Under the pieces are notes generated by a model. That model was not told the origin of the DNA and did not search any database. It worked only from the letters and a program-made list of their open reading frames with translations. Source: Bradyrhizobium yuanmingense (GTDB lineage Bacteria; Pseudomonadota; Alphaproteobacteria; Rhizobiales; Xanthobacteraceae). From it: a DNA stretch of 64,000 nt. The stretch spans positions 741,142 to 805,141 of the forward strand of contig NZ_FMAE01000004.1 in the NCBI RefSeq assembly GCF_900094575.1, read 5' to 3'. Positions 16,586 through 25,050 of the stretch are shown here, piece after piece; within the stretch, counting starts at the first letter, position 1, and every line of letters begins with the position of its first letter. The translations under genes were made by a program, and so were the position numbers.

Positions 16586-18124
16586 ATGGACAATCTCCAG
16601 GAGCTCCTGCACGGCTTCACCATCGCGGTCACGGTGCCGCATCTGGTCCTGATGGTGGTCGGCGTGCTGCTCGGCATTCTCGTCGGCGTGCTGCCGGGGC
16701 TGGGCGCGCCGAACGGCGTGTCGCTGCTCCTGCCGCTCACCTTCGGCATGCAGCCGGTCTCGGCCATCATCCTGCTCTCCAGCATGTATTGGGGCGCGCT
16801 ATTCGGGGGATCGGTGACGTCCATCCTGTTCAATATCCCGGGGGAGCCGTCGTCGGTGGCGACCACCTTCGACGGCTATCCGATGGCGCGCGACGGCAGG
16901 CCGACCACCGCGCTCGCGACCGCCTTCGGTTCGGCGGCGTTCGGCGCGCTGGTCGGCGTCATCCTGATCACCTTCCTCGCCTCCTGGGTGGCGCAGGCTG
17001 CGCTCGCGTTCGGGCCGGCCGAGTATTTTGCGGTCTATTTTCTCGCCTTTGCCAGCTTCGTCGGCATGGGCGGTGCGGCGCCGATCAAGACCGTCGTGGC
17101 GCTGGCGCTCGGCTTTGCCATCGCCGCCATCGGCATCGACACCGTCTCCGGCAGCGTCCGCCTCACCATGGGCGTGGACGAACTCGTCAAGGGTGTCAGC
17201 TTCGTCGTCGCGGTGATGGGCCTCTTCGGCATTGGCGAGCTGCTGGTCGCCGTCGAGGAGGAGTTTCACGCCCGCGCGGTCTCTTCCAAGATCGATTGGC
17301 GCGAGGTGTTTCGCGCCGTCGGCCGCCTGCCGCGGCACGGCGTCGCCCTGCTGCGCAGCGCCGCGATCGGCTGCTGGATGGGCATCACGCCGGGCGGCCC
17401 GACCGCGGCCTCCTTCATGAGCTACGGCATCGCGCGCCGCTTTTCACACCGTGGCCGGCATTTCGGCACCGGCGAGGTCGAAGGCATCGTGTCGCCGGAG
17501 ACGGCCGATCATGCCGCCGGCACCAGCGCGCTGCTGCCGATGCTCTCGCTCGGCATTCCGGGCTCGGCAACCGCGGCCGTGATGATGGGCGGGTTGATGA
17601 TCTGGGGCCTCAATCCCGGGCCCATGCTGTTCGTGGACCAAAAGGATTTTGTCTGGGGCCTGATCGCCTCGATGTATGTCGGCAACATCGTCGCCGTCGC
17701 CCTGGTGCTGCTGACGGTCCCGGTGTTCGCCGCCCTGATGCGGATTCCCTTCGTGGTGATCGCGCCGCTGATCGTGATCATCTGCGTCGTCGGCGCCTAT
17801 TCGGTGTCGAACTCCTATCTCGACGTCGTCATGATGCTCGGCTTCGGGGTCGTCGGCTATCTCTTCAAGAAGCTGTTCTATCCGCTGGCGCCGCTCGTGC
17901 TCGCGATCGTCATCGGCGACAAGGCCGAGGACGCCTTCCGGCAGTCGATGCTGATCTCCAAGGGATCTCTCGGCATTTTCTTTGCGAACAAGCTGGTGAC
18001 GTGCCTGATCGTGGGCGGCATCGCGCTGCTGCTGCTTCCGCTTCTGTTGCAGCTGCCGCGGCTCTGGCGCAAACCTGCGTCGCCCGCGACCGATGCGCCA
18101 GTCCAGGAAAGGGCGATCATATGA
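16586..18124 (+). CDS. tctA: Tripartite tricarboxylate transporter large membrane subunit
   Basis: 512 residues, about 12 membrane segments, the expected size for TctA (about 500). Signature stretches GVLPGLGAPNGVSLLLPLTF near the N-terminus and LGIPGSATAAVMMGGLMIWG in the second half match the conserved TctA repeats. Inner-membrane transport channel driven by an ion gradient, working with TctC and TctB. Its stop overlaps the pdxA2 start (ATGA at 18121-18124), which ties the dehydrogenase to the transporter in expression. Confidence 0.93.
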   Translation: MDNLQELLHGFTIAVTVPHLVLMVVGVLLGILVGVLPGLGAPNGVSLLLPLTFGMQPVSAIILLSSMYWGALFGGSVTSILFNIPGEPSSVATTFDGYPMARDGRPTTALATAFGSAAFGALVGVILITFLASWVAQAALAFGPAEYFAVYFLAFASFVGMGGAAPIKTVVALALGFAIAAIGIDTVSGSVRLTMGVDELVKGVSFVVAVMGLFGIGELLVAVEEEFHARAVSSKIDWREVFRAVGRLPRHGVALLRSAAIGCWMGITPGGPTAASFMSYGIARRFSHRGRHFGTGEVEGIVSPETADHAAGTSALLPMLSLGIPGSATAAVMMGGLMIWGLNPGPMLFVDQKDFVWGLIASMYVGNIVAVALVLLTVPVFAALMRIPFVVIAPLIVIICVVGAYSVSNSYLDVVMMLGFGVVGYLFKKLFYPLAPLVLAIVIGDKAEDAFRQSMLISKGSLGIFFANKLVTCLIVGGIALLLLPLLLQLPRLWRKPASPATDAPVQERAII

Positions 18125-19125
18125 CCGCAAAGCCGCTGATTGCGCTGGCCATGGGAGATCCAGCCGGCATCAGCCCGGAGCTGACGGCCAAGCTCGTGGC
18201 GCAGGACGACATCCGCGCGCGCTGCCGGCTCGTCGTCATCGGCGACCGCCGCATTTTCGACGAGGGCGCGCGCATTGCCGGCGTCAAGCCGGAGCTGAAG
18301 ATGCTAGAGCAGGGCGCCGATCTTCGCGCAGCGCAGGAAGATGCGCTGTTCGTCGATCTCCGCCACCTCGACCCCAGAGAGGTCGAGCCGAAGAAAGCGA
18401 CCCTTGCCGGCGGAAAATTTGCGCTGGCCAATTACAGGCATGCGCTCGAGCTCGGCCGCGACGGCCATGTCGAGGCGGTCTGCTTCACCCCCTTTAACAA
18501 GCAGGCGATGCGCCTTGCCCGTGCCGAGTACGACGACGAGATCGCGTTCTCGGCCGAAATCGTCGGTCTCAAGACGCCGGCAAGCGAATTCAACGTGCTC
18601 GACGGGATCTGGAACGCGCGGGTCACCTCGCACATTCCGCTCAGGGACGTCGCTGCGAAACTGTCCGGCGAACGCATCCGTCGCGCGCTCGATCTGACCG
18701 ATTCCTGCATGCGGAACGCCGGCTTTGCGCGGCCGCGCATCGCGGTCGCAGGCCTCAACCCCCATGCCGGCGACGGCGGCAATTTCGGCCGCGAGGAGAT
18801 CGACGTGATCGCTCCGGCGGTTGCGGCGGGCCAGCGCGAGGGCATTGCCGCGGAGGGACCGTTTCCGGCCGACACCGTGTTCCTGCGCGCCAAGGCCGGC
18901 GCCTTCGATGCCGTGCTGACGATGTATCACGACCAGGGCCAGATCGCGATGAAGCTGATGGGTTTCGATCGCGGCGTGACCTTGCTCGGCGGCTTCCCGT
19001 TCCCGATCTGCACGCCCGCGCACGGCACCGCCTACGACATCGCGGGGCAGGGCATCGCCTCGATCGGCGCCAGCCGCGCCGCGTTGCTGCTCGCCGCGGA
19101 GATGGCGGCGCGTCGTCTCGGCTGA
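18121..19125 (+). CDS. pdxA2: PdxA2-type 4-phosphate dehydrogenase
   Basis: 334 residues starting at the ATG that overlaps the tctA stop. PdxA superfamily: LIALAMGDPAGISPELTAK at the N-terminus, TSHIPLRDV, VAGLNPHAGDGGNFGREE with the metal-binding histidine, and MYHDQGQIAMKLMGFDRGV. PdxA proper makes the pyridoxine precursor; PdxA2 paralogues in catabolic operons oxidise 4-phospho-D-threonate or D-erythronate and related sugar acids, usually beside a DUF1537 kinase. No such kinase is present here, so either another gene supplies it or the substrate differs. Last gene of the operon. Confidence 0.88.
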   Translation: MTAKPLIALAMGDPAGISPELTAKLVAQDDIRARCRLVVIGDRRIFDEGARIAGVKPELKMLEQGADLRAAQEDALFVDLRHLDPREVEPKKATLAGGKFALANYRHALELGRDGHVEAVCFTPFNKQAMRLARAEYDDEIAFSAEIVGLKTPASEFNVLDGIWNARVTSHIPLRDVAAKLSGERIRRALDLTDSCMRNAGFARPRIAVAGLNPHAGDGGNFGREEIDVIAPAVAAGQREGIAAEGPFPADTVFLRAKAGAFDAVLTMYHDQGQIAMKLMGFDRGVTLLGGFPFPICTPAHGTAYDIAGQGIASIGASRAALLLAAEMAARRLG

Positions 19126-19261
19126 ACTTGCACGCGCGAAGGGAGCGACCGCTGATTGCGCTCGCCTTGCGCGCAGACTTAGACTTTAGGGAAAAACTGG
19201 AAACTTCCGCCGTCGCGAGGAGTTGGCGCCCCATGAACATCTTCCACGTCGGAGCTGGAAC

Positions 19262-19477
19262 ATGGTCGACGACAGCCCGCTACGAACAGCGGTGGACACC
19301 GCTTGGTGCGTGTACCTTGCCCGGCATCGCAGCGTCGATGCAGCGGATGGCCGTCGTTGCCTGCTCGAGCGTCATCTGCAAGGGAGGCGGGAAGCGCGCG
19401 AGAGTAACGGTGATGCCCAGGAACTCGCAGCATTCGGGCTTGCCTATCTCGAGCGGCTTTCCGATGACGAATGTTGA
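19262..19477 (+). CDS. Small hypothetical protein
   Basis: 71 residues (MVDDSPLRTAVDTAW...LERLSDDEC). Highly charged, helical, no membrane segment. Charge pattern and ending look like a short conserved rhizobial protein family I have seen without assigned function. Upstream in-frame starts exist (19223); the ATG at 19262 has GGAG about 8 bases before (in GTCGGAGCTGGAAC). Apart from this gene the 480 bases between pdxA2 and the glycosyltransferase contain nothing I can support. Confidence 0.5.
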   Translation: MVDDSPLRTAVDTAWCVYLARHRSVDAADGRRCLLERHLQGRREARESNGDAQELAAFGLAYLERLSDDEC

Positions 19478-19608
19478 GGCTCATCGAGGGCGGTATCTGT
19501 CGGCTGGCTAGCGCGAGCGCAAGGCCGGATTGGACCTTGCTCGCGATTTCGAACCTTCTGTCTGCGGCCATCGTGCTGATCGTGCGTTCAGCGATATAGC
19601 GAGCTCCA

Positions 19609-20670
19609 ATGCGTATCGCCCAGCTGGCTCCGCTTGCCGAAAGCGTCCCTCCGAAGCTCTACGGCGGCACCGAGCGGGTGGTAGCCTGGCTTGTGGATGA
19701 GCTTGTCGAGCTCGGTCACGACGTCACGCTGTTTGCCAGCGGTGACTCCCGAACGAGAGGCAAACTCCACCCGGTATGGCCACGCGCGCTGCGTCTCGGC
19801 CGGAAGGGCGCCGATCCGAACGCAGCCTGCGCGATGCTGCTGGAAGCGATCGCGAGACGAGCCAACGACTTCGACGTGATCCACGCCCATATCGACTGGC
19901 TTCCGCTGCCGTTGCTCAGTCGCGTTGGCGTACCGTTCCTGACGACCATGCACGGCCGCCTTGACTTGCCTGGCTTGCCTGACGTGGTTCGGCAGTTCCC
20001 AGAAGCAAGCTTCGTGTCGATCTCGGATCACCAGCGCCTGCCGCTTCCGGATGCGAAATGGATTGGAACGATCCAGCACGGGCTGTCGTCGGAGCTGTTG
20101 GATCCATCCTATGAGGAGGGATCCTATCTGGCGTTTCTTGGCCGTCTCACGGAGGACAAGGGTCCGGAGGACGCCATCCGCATCGCGCACGCAGCCCGGA
20201 TGCCTCTTCGCATCGCCGCGAAGATTCCACGCGCCGAGACTGCCTACTTCAGGAAACACCTTGCGCCCCGGATCGACGGCGAGATGATCCAGCTTATCGG
20301 CGAAGTCGACGACGTGAAGAAGCAATCATTCCTTGGCGGAGCAGCCGCTCTGCTATTTCCGATCGCTTGGCCGGAGCCTTTCGGGCTGGTCATGATCGAG
20401 GCGATGGCGTGCGGAACGCCCGTGATCGCCTATCGCTCCGGCTCTGTCCCTGAGGTCATCGAGCACGGCCTAACCGGTTTCATCGTCGAGAACGAGGAGC
20501 AGGCGGTCAAGGCGGTCGGCGAATTGGGCAAGCTGGATCGAAGGAGAGTGCGCGCCCGCTTCGAAGAACGCTTCACCGCATACCGAATGGCGCGCCAGTA
20601 CGAAGATCAGTACCGCAAGCTGGCTGCCGCGGCAGCTCGGAAGGTCAACACGCAAATGTCGGAAAGGTGA
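19609..20670 (+). CDS. GT4 family glycosyltransferase
   Basis: 353 residues with GT-B fold features: N-terminal YGGTERVVAWLVDELVELGH (sugar acceptor side), DVIHAHIDWLPL, and the C-terminal nucleotide-sugar motif EPFGLVMIEAMACGTPVIA, which has the E-x7-E signature. YLAFLGRLTEDKGPEDAI contains the conserved glycine-rich donor segment. Retaining glycosyltransferase, cytoplasmic or loosely membrane-associated, donor and acceptor unknown. No polysaccharide gene cluster surrounds it; such single GT4 genes in rhizobia are often induced by stress or osmotic change, which cannot be judged here. Confidence 0.88.
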   Translation: MRIAQLAPLAESVPPKLYGGTERVVAWLVDELVELGHDVTLFASGDSRTRGKLHPVWPRALRLGRKGADPNAACAMLLEAIARRANDFDVIHAHIDWLPLPLLSRVGVPFLTTMHGRLDLPGLPDVVRQFPEASFVSISDHQRLPLPDAKWIGTIQHGLSSELLDPSYEEGSYLAFLGRLTEDKGPEDAIRIAHAARMPLRIAAKIPRAETAYFRKHLAPRIDGEMIQLIGEVDDVKKQSFLGGAAALLFPIAWPEPFGLVMIEAMACGTPVIAYRSGSVPEVIEHGLTGFIVENEEQAVKAVGELGKLDRRRVRARFEERFTAYRMARQYEDQYRKLAAAAARKVNTQMSER

Positions 20671-20793
20671 AGGGGGGCGGCGATGTCGCTGTGCTAGATC
20701 GCCGCGCCCAATGAGGTGTCGCCGAGCCGGATTCCTTCTGTTTTGCCCGACGTGTCAAAGAATCTTCGCGCGTTGCAAAAACAGCGAGGTAAG

Positions 20794-20831
20794 ACAACCC
20801 CTTGGCTACTATGCATGGGGTTGTTTTCGCG
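20794..20831. repeat. Hairpin and dispersed repeat shared with 44250-44277
   Basis: ACAACCCC (20794-20801) pairs with GGGGTTGT (20817-20824), followed by TTTTCGC, so it could end the glycosyltransferase transcript. Bases 20804-20831 read on the minus strand match 44250-44277 on the plus strand with a single difference over 28 bases, so it is also a dispersed repeat unit. Confidence 0.6.
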
Positions 20832-20859
20832 AGTTTTGATCGAGGCGGGCCCGCTCGCC

Positions 20860-21936
20860 TCACGCGCCGCAGACGATCACGCCGTACCAGCCGAGCCCGC
20901 GATAGGTCTCGTAGCCTGGGGTGGCATGGAACGCGACCAGTGTGCCCGTGCGTTCCTGATAGAAGCCGGAGCGCTGGCCGTTCAGCGACAGCGAGATGCG
21001 TTCGCTGAGGATGCCCTGGCCGTCGGACGCCGCGATCACGCGAAAATTGGAATCGACCAGCAATACGCGCGCCTTGTCGCCGTCGCCGACGCGCACGCCC
21101 TGCACGATGGCGCGGGCCTGCGGCTCCCAGTCGAAATGGATGGCGAGCACCCCGATCGGCGCGCCGTTGGCCTGCCCGCCGGCGCGGACGCTGGCGCAAT
21201 AGGTCGCGACCTGCGCGTTGCCGAGCAGCGGCTGGTTCTCGACGTCGCCGGCGACATAATCGTCGCCGGAGCGAAGGCCTTTCGCGTCGCGAAACCATCT
21301 GGTGTGGGCGACGTTCTGGCCGACGACGCGGAAGCGGTCGGCGCGGCCGTTGGCGATGACGTTGCCGTCGAGGTCGCAGAGCCAGAGATCGAGATAGACG
21401 GTGTAGGCCCCGAGGATCACGCCGAGGCGCTGCGAGGCATGGGAGACGGCCGCAGCACTGGGCGAGGCCGCGCAATCGACCACGGCGGAATCGGTCGCCC
21501 ACCAGCGCACATCGCAGGTGCGTTCGTAGAGATTGCGGTCGATCAGCTCGATCGCGTTGAGCGACAGGTCGACCATCCGCTCGCCGCGGGAGCGCTGGCT
21601 CATGCGGTCGATCGAGGCGACGAGATCGCCGGTGCGTTTCGTCAATTGGGTCTCGAGCTCGCGGGCGATGGTCTCGACCTGCTGGCCGACGCCGCGCACC
21701 TCCTGCGCCACCACCGCAAAGCCCGCGCCTTGCGCGCCGGCGCGCGAGCTCTCGATCAGCGCGTTCAGCGCCAGCATCTTCATCTGGTTGGTGATCTGCT
21801 GGATCGACTTGGTCTTGTCGACCGCGATCTGGTTGACCTCGGCGGTGAGACGGTTGATCAGCGCGGAGATGTCGGAATCATCGTCCGCGGGCTCGGTGGC
21901 GATCGGCTTGGCTTTCAGACCCAGCGCAGCAGACAT
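20860..21936 (-). CDS. Soluble chemoreceptor-like protein: N-terminal MCP hairpin, C-terminal Cache-like sensor
   Basis: 358 residues from the ATG at 21936. Residues about 50-90 contain QMKMLALNALIESSRAGAQG and AGFAVVAQEVR, the tip region of the methyl-accepting signalling hairpin that contacts CheA and CheW. The C-terminal 200 residues look like a Cache/PDC sensor: LWLCDLDGNVIANGRADRF, WFRDAKGLRSGDDYVAGDV, GVLAIHFDWEPQA, VLLVDSNFRVIAAS. There is no membrane segment or signal peptide, so it would be cytoplasmic. The order is the reverse of ordinary chemoreceptors and the hairpin is short. No che or flagellar genes are near. Confidence 0.8.
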   Translation of the reverse strand: MSAALGLKAKPIATEPADDDSDISALINRLTAEVNQIAVDKTKSIQQITNQMKMLALNALIESSRAGAQGAGFAVVAQEVRGVGQQVETIARELETQLTKRTGDLVASIDRMSQRSRGERMVDLSLNAIELIDRNLYERTCDVRWWATDSAVVDCAASPSAAAVSHASQRLGVILGAYTVYLDLWLCDLDGNVIANGRADRFRVVGQNVAHTRWFRDAKGLRSGDDYVAGDVENQPLLGNAQVATYCASVRAGGQANGAPIGVLAIHFDWEPQARAIVQGVRVGDGDKARVLLVDSNFRVIAASDGQGILSERISLSLNGQRSGFYQERTGTLVAFHATPGYETYRGLGWYGVIVCGA

Positions 21937-22219
21937 CGGGGACTTCCCTTGGCAATGAGGTCTGATCTGCAATGAACCCGGAACAACGACTTACAGATCG
22001 AATACGATTCTTTTTCGAGGATTCCGCCTAACGCCTGCTTAATTTGCTGTTTGACGGGATGCCTAAATGATAGTCACTCCGGCCTGGCTGCCGGCCATCC
22101 ACCGCTTTGTGCGTCCCGGCCGTTGCAAATCGCCGGGGTTTCCCAGCCAATCCTTTCAAGCCAGTCGCGGCCCCGAGCGTGATCGCCCGGACCCGAGTTC
22201 CCAATCGATAGCCCTCGTC

Positions 22220-24061
22220 ATGACGCCTCCCGCATCCGCACTCCCCGTCGAAGCGCCTCAGGCCTTCCTGGGCGTCGCGCGCTCGCTGACCGACAAGCTC
22301 TGGCGCGACCGTCTGGACGGGCGCGGGGCAGCCCAGGCGCTCGCCATCGTGCAGCGGCACCAATTGCCGGAACTGCTGGCGCGGGTACTGGCGGGCCGCG
22401 GTGTCGACATCGACGCGGTGTCCGACTTTCTCGATCCGACCATCCGAAAGCTGCTGCCGGACCCGTTCACGGTGACGGAGATGGAGACCGCCGCCAAACG
22501 CATCGCGGATGCCGCGACCAAGGGCGAGAAGGTTGCGATCTTCGGCGACTACGACGTCGACGGCGCGACCTCGGCGGCGCTGCTGGCCTGGCATCTGCGC
22601 CATTGCGGGCTCGATCCGCTGATCCATATTCCCGACCGGATTTTCGAGGGCTATGGCCCCAACACGGAAGCGGTGCGCGCGCTCGCGGCCAAGGGCGCCA
22701 CGCTGCTGATCACAGTCGATTGCGGCACCACCAGCATAGAGCCGCTCGCCGAGGCCAAGCGCCTCGGCATGTCCGTGGTCGTGATCGACCATCACCAGGC
22801 TGGCACGGAGCTGCCGGTGGTGGATGCGCTGGTCAATCCGAACCGGCTCGACGATCTCTCCGGCCTCGGTCATCTCGCCGCCGTCGGCCTCGTGCTGGTG
22901 ACGCTGGTGGCGGTCAACCGCGAGCTGCGCCAGCGCGGCTTCTGGACCAGCGAGATGCCCGAGCCCGATCTCCTGGGCATGCTGCATCACGTCGCGCTCG
23001 GCACCGTCGCCGACGTCGCGCCGCTGATCGGTCTCAACCGCGCCTTCGTCGCCAAGGGGCTGATCGCGATGCGGCGGCGCGACCATGTCGGCCACACCGC
23101 GCTGATGGACGTGGCGCGGCTCAACGGCCCGCCGGAGGCCTGGCATCTCGGCTTCATGCTGGGCCCGCGTGTCAATGCCGGTGGCCGTATCGGCCGCGCC
23201 GATCTCGGCGTGCGGCTGCTGCTCGAAGGCGACAGCGTCGAGGCGGCGCGGATCGCGGCCGAGCTCGACCGTCTCAACAGCGAACGTCGCGTCATCGAGC
23301 AGGCGGCGGAAGCCCAGGCCGAAGCCGAGGCGCTGGCCTCGATCGGGTTGGAGGACAAGCTCGCCGTGATCGTCACGGCCTCGGAAGGCTGGCATCCCGG
23401 CGTGGTCGGCCTCGTTGCCTCCCGCCTGAAGGAGAAGTTCTCGCGGCCGGCCTTTGCCATTGCGCTGGAGCCGGGCGGCATCGGCACCGGCTCCGGTCGC
23501 TCGATCGCCGGCGTCGATCTCGGGAAGGCGGTGCGGCAGGCGGTCGCCGACGGCATCCTGCTCAAGGGCGGCGGCCACGCGATGGCCGCGGGCGTGACGC
23601 TGCGCAAGGAGAAGCTCGCCGAATTCCGCGCCTATCTCGAGACCGCGCTGGCGCGCGACGTCGCCGAGGCGCGCCACGTCAACGAGCTCTATATCGACGG
23701 CGCAGTCACCGCCCGTGCGGTGACGCCGGAGCTGGCGGCGACGCTCAACCGCGCCGGTCCCTTCGGCAGCGGCAATCCGGAGCCGGTGCTGGCGCTGCCG
23801 GCGCATCAACTCGTGTTTGCCGACGAGGTCGGGCAGGCGCATCTGCGCCTGCGCTTCAAGGCGGGCGACGGCGCCATCGTCAACGGCATCGCGTTCCGTT
23901 CAGTCGGCCAGAAGCTCGGCAATGCGCTGCTCGCCAATCGCGGCCAGCAGATGCATGTCGCGGGCTCGCTCTCGGTCGATCGCTACCAGGGCGCCGAGCG
24001 CGTGCAATTCCGTGTCGTCGACGTCGCGCTACCGGACCAGGGGCCATCCGTGATTAGATGA
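22220..24061 (+). CDS. recJ: Single-stranded-DNA-specific exonuclease RecJ
   Basis: 613 residues from the ATG at 22220 (MTPPASALPVEAP); an in-frame extension to 22067 lacks conservation with the family. DHH superfamily 5'-3' exonuclease used in recombination and mismatch repair. The metal-binding motif DYDVDG is at residues 110-115, VIDHHQ provides the DHH motif, and LGPRVNAGGRIGRADLGV and GGGHAMAAGVTLR (DHHA1 domain) follow; the C-terminal part is the OB-like RecJ domain. Last copy-3 palindromic repeat begins right after the stop. Confidence 0.95.
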   Translation: MTPPASALPVEAPQAFLGVARSLTDKLWRDRLDGRGAAQALAIVQRHQLPELLARVLAGRGVDIDAVSDFLDPTIRKLLPDPFTVTEMETAAKRIADAATKGEKVAIFGDYDVDGATSAALLAWHLRHCGLDPLIHIPDRIFEGYGPNTEAVRALAAKGATLLITVDCGTTSIEPLAEAKRLGMSVVVIDHHQAGTELPVVDALVNPNRLDDLSGLGHLAAVGLVLVTLVAVNRELRQRGFWTSEMPEPDLLGMLHHVALGTVADVAPLIGLNRAFVAKGLIAMRRRDHVGHTALMDVARLNGPPEAWHLGFMLGPRVNAGGRIGRADLGVRLLLEGDSVEAARIAAELDRLNSERRVIEQAAEAQAEAEALASIGLEDKLAVIVTASEGWHPGVVGLVASRLKEKFSRPAFAIALEPGGIGTGSGRSIAGVDLGKAVRQAVADGILLKGGGHAMAAGVTLRKEKLAEFRAYLETALARDVAEARHVNELYIDGAVTARAVTPELAATLNRAGPFGSGNPEPVLALPAHQLVFADEVGQAHLRLRFKAGDGAIVNGIAFRSVGQKLGNALLANRGQQMHVAGSLSVDRYQGAERVQFRVVDVALPDQGPSVIR

Positions 24062-24062
24062 C

Positions 24063-24104
24063 GCATGATCCGGAAAAGTGCGAAGCGGTTTTCCGACAAC
24101 GATC
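24063..24104. repeat. Palindromic repeat family, degenerate copy 3
   Basis: GCATGATCCGGAAAAGTG and AAGCGGTTTTCCG match the copy at 1722-1770, but the right arm ends in GACAACGATCA instead of GATCATGCTC, so the outer pairing is partly lost. It lies between recJ and the SDR gene. Confidence 0.75.
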
Positions 24105-24143
24105 AAAGACAACGGTTCCAAACAACAAAAAAAGGGAGTGAGC

Positions 24144-24953
24144 ATGGCAGGGCAGGTTGAGGGCAAGGTCGCGCTGGTGACGGGTGGCGCCTCCGGCATA
24201 GGCGAGGCCATCGTCGAGCTGTTCGCGCGCGAGGGCGCGACTGTCGTCATCACCGATATCGACGAGCTGCGCGGCCCGGAGCTCGCCAGGCGCGTAACAA
24301 ACGTGGGCGGCAAGGCGACCTTCCTGGAGCAGGATGTCACGAGCGAAGAGCGCTGGATCGAGATCGTCGCCGAGATCGCAAAGCGACATGGCCGGCTCGA
24401 CGTGCTCGTCTCAAATGCCGGGATCGGCATCTCCGTGCCTTCGATCGTCGACATGACCCTCGCCGACTGGCGCAAGCAGAACGCGATCAACCTCGACGGC
24501 GTGTTCCTCTCGGTCAAGCATTGCCTGCCTTTGATGCGCAAGATCGGGGGCGGCTCGATCGTCATGATGTCCTCGCTGGCGGGACTGCGCGGCTCGCCCG
24601 GATTGTCGGCCTATTCGGCGACCAAGGGCGGCGTGCGGCTGTTCGCCAAATCCATTGCGATGGAGTGCGCGGCGGCGGGCGACGGCATCCGGGTCAACTC
24701 GGTTCACCCCGGCATCATCGACACCCCGATCTGGGGCAAGATCCCGACGGGGGCGGCCGGCGCCGGCCAGAACGCCCCGATCGATCCGGAGGAGCGCGCC
24801 AAGGTGGTGACGCCGCTTGGTCGTGCGGGCCAGGCGGCGGAGATCGCCTCGGGCGTGCTATACTTGGCTTCCGATGCCTCGCGCTACGTCACCGGCAGCG
24901 AGCTCGTCATCGACGGCGGCATGAATGCCGGCGGCGTGCCGCGGCGCGCTTGA
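24144..24953 (+). CDS. Short-chain dehydrogenase/reductase
   Basis: 269 residues from the ATG at 24144, which has AAAGGGAGTG as ribosome binding site. Classical SDR: cofactor motif TGGASGIGEA near residue 14, SNAG (for the usual NNAG), catalytic Tyr157 and Lys161 in YSATK, and a preceding serine in MMSSLAG. The Asp at the end of beta-strand 2 (VVITDIDE) suggests preference for NAD over NADP. Substrate unknown. A class II aldolase-like gene follows 97 bases downstream on the same strand, so a shared sugar or hydroxy acid pathway is possible. Confidence 0.9.
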   Translation: MAGQVEGKVALVTGGASGIGEAIVELFAREGATVVITDIDELRGPELARRVTNVGGKATFLEQDVTSEERWIEIVAEIAKRHGRLDVLVSNAGIGISVPSIVDMTLADWRKQNAINLDGVFLSVKHCLPLMRKIGGGSIVMMSSLAGLRGSPGLSAYSATKGGVRLFAKSIAMECAAAGDGIRVNSVHPGIIDTPIWGKIPTGAAGAGQNAPIDPEERAKVVTPLGRAGQAAEIASGVLYLASDASRYVTGSELVIDGGMNAGGVPRRA

Positions 24954-25050
24954 GCTGCGCAGGGCAGGGTGGCGGCCGCAGGGGCTGACGCGCAGGCGCA
25001 GTCCCTGTACAACACTGGGCAGCTCCCGACCGAAAGAGGTGTCCTTCGCC

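Noticed and set aside
16789..18120. In-frame extension of pdxA2 upstream through tctA
   Set aside because: The upstream part is tctA read in another frame (Arg-rich); the pdxA2 family starts at 18121.
22028..23842. Long open frame (604 codons) on the minus strand opposite recJ
   Set aside because: It is the antisense of a well-conserved recJ in GC-rich DNA; composition is Arg/His/Gln/Asp-biased, as expected for such a shadow.
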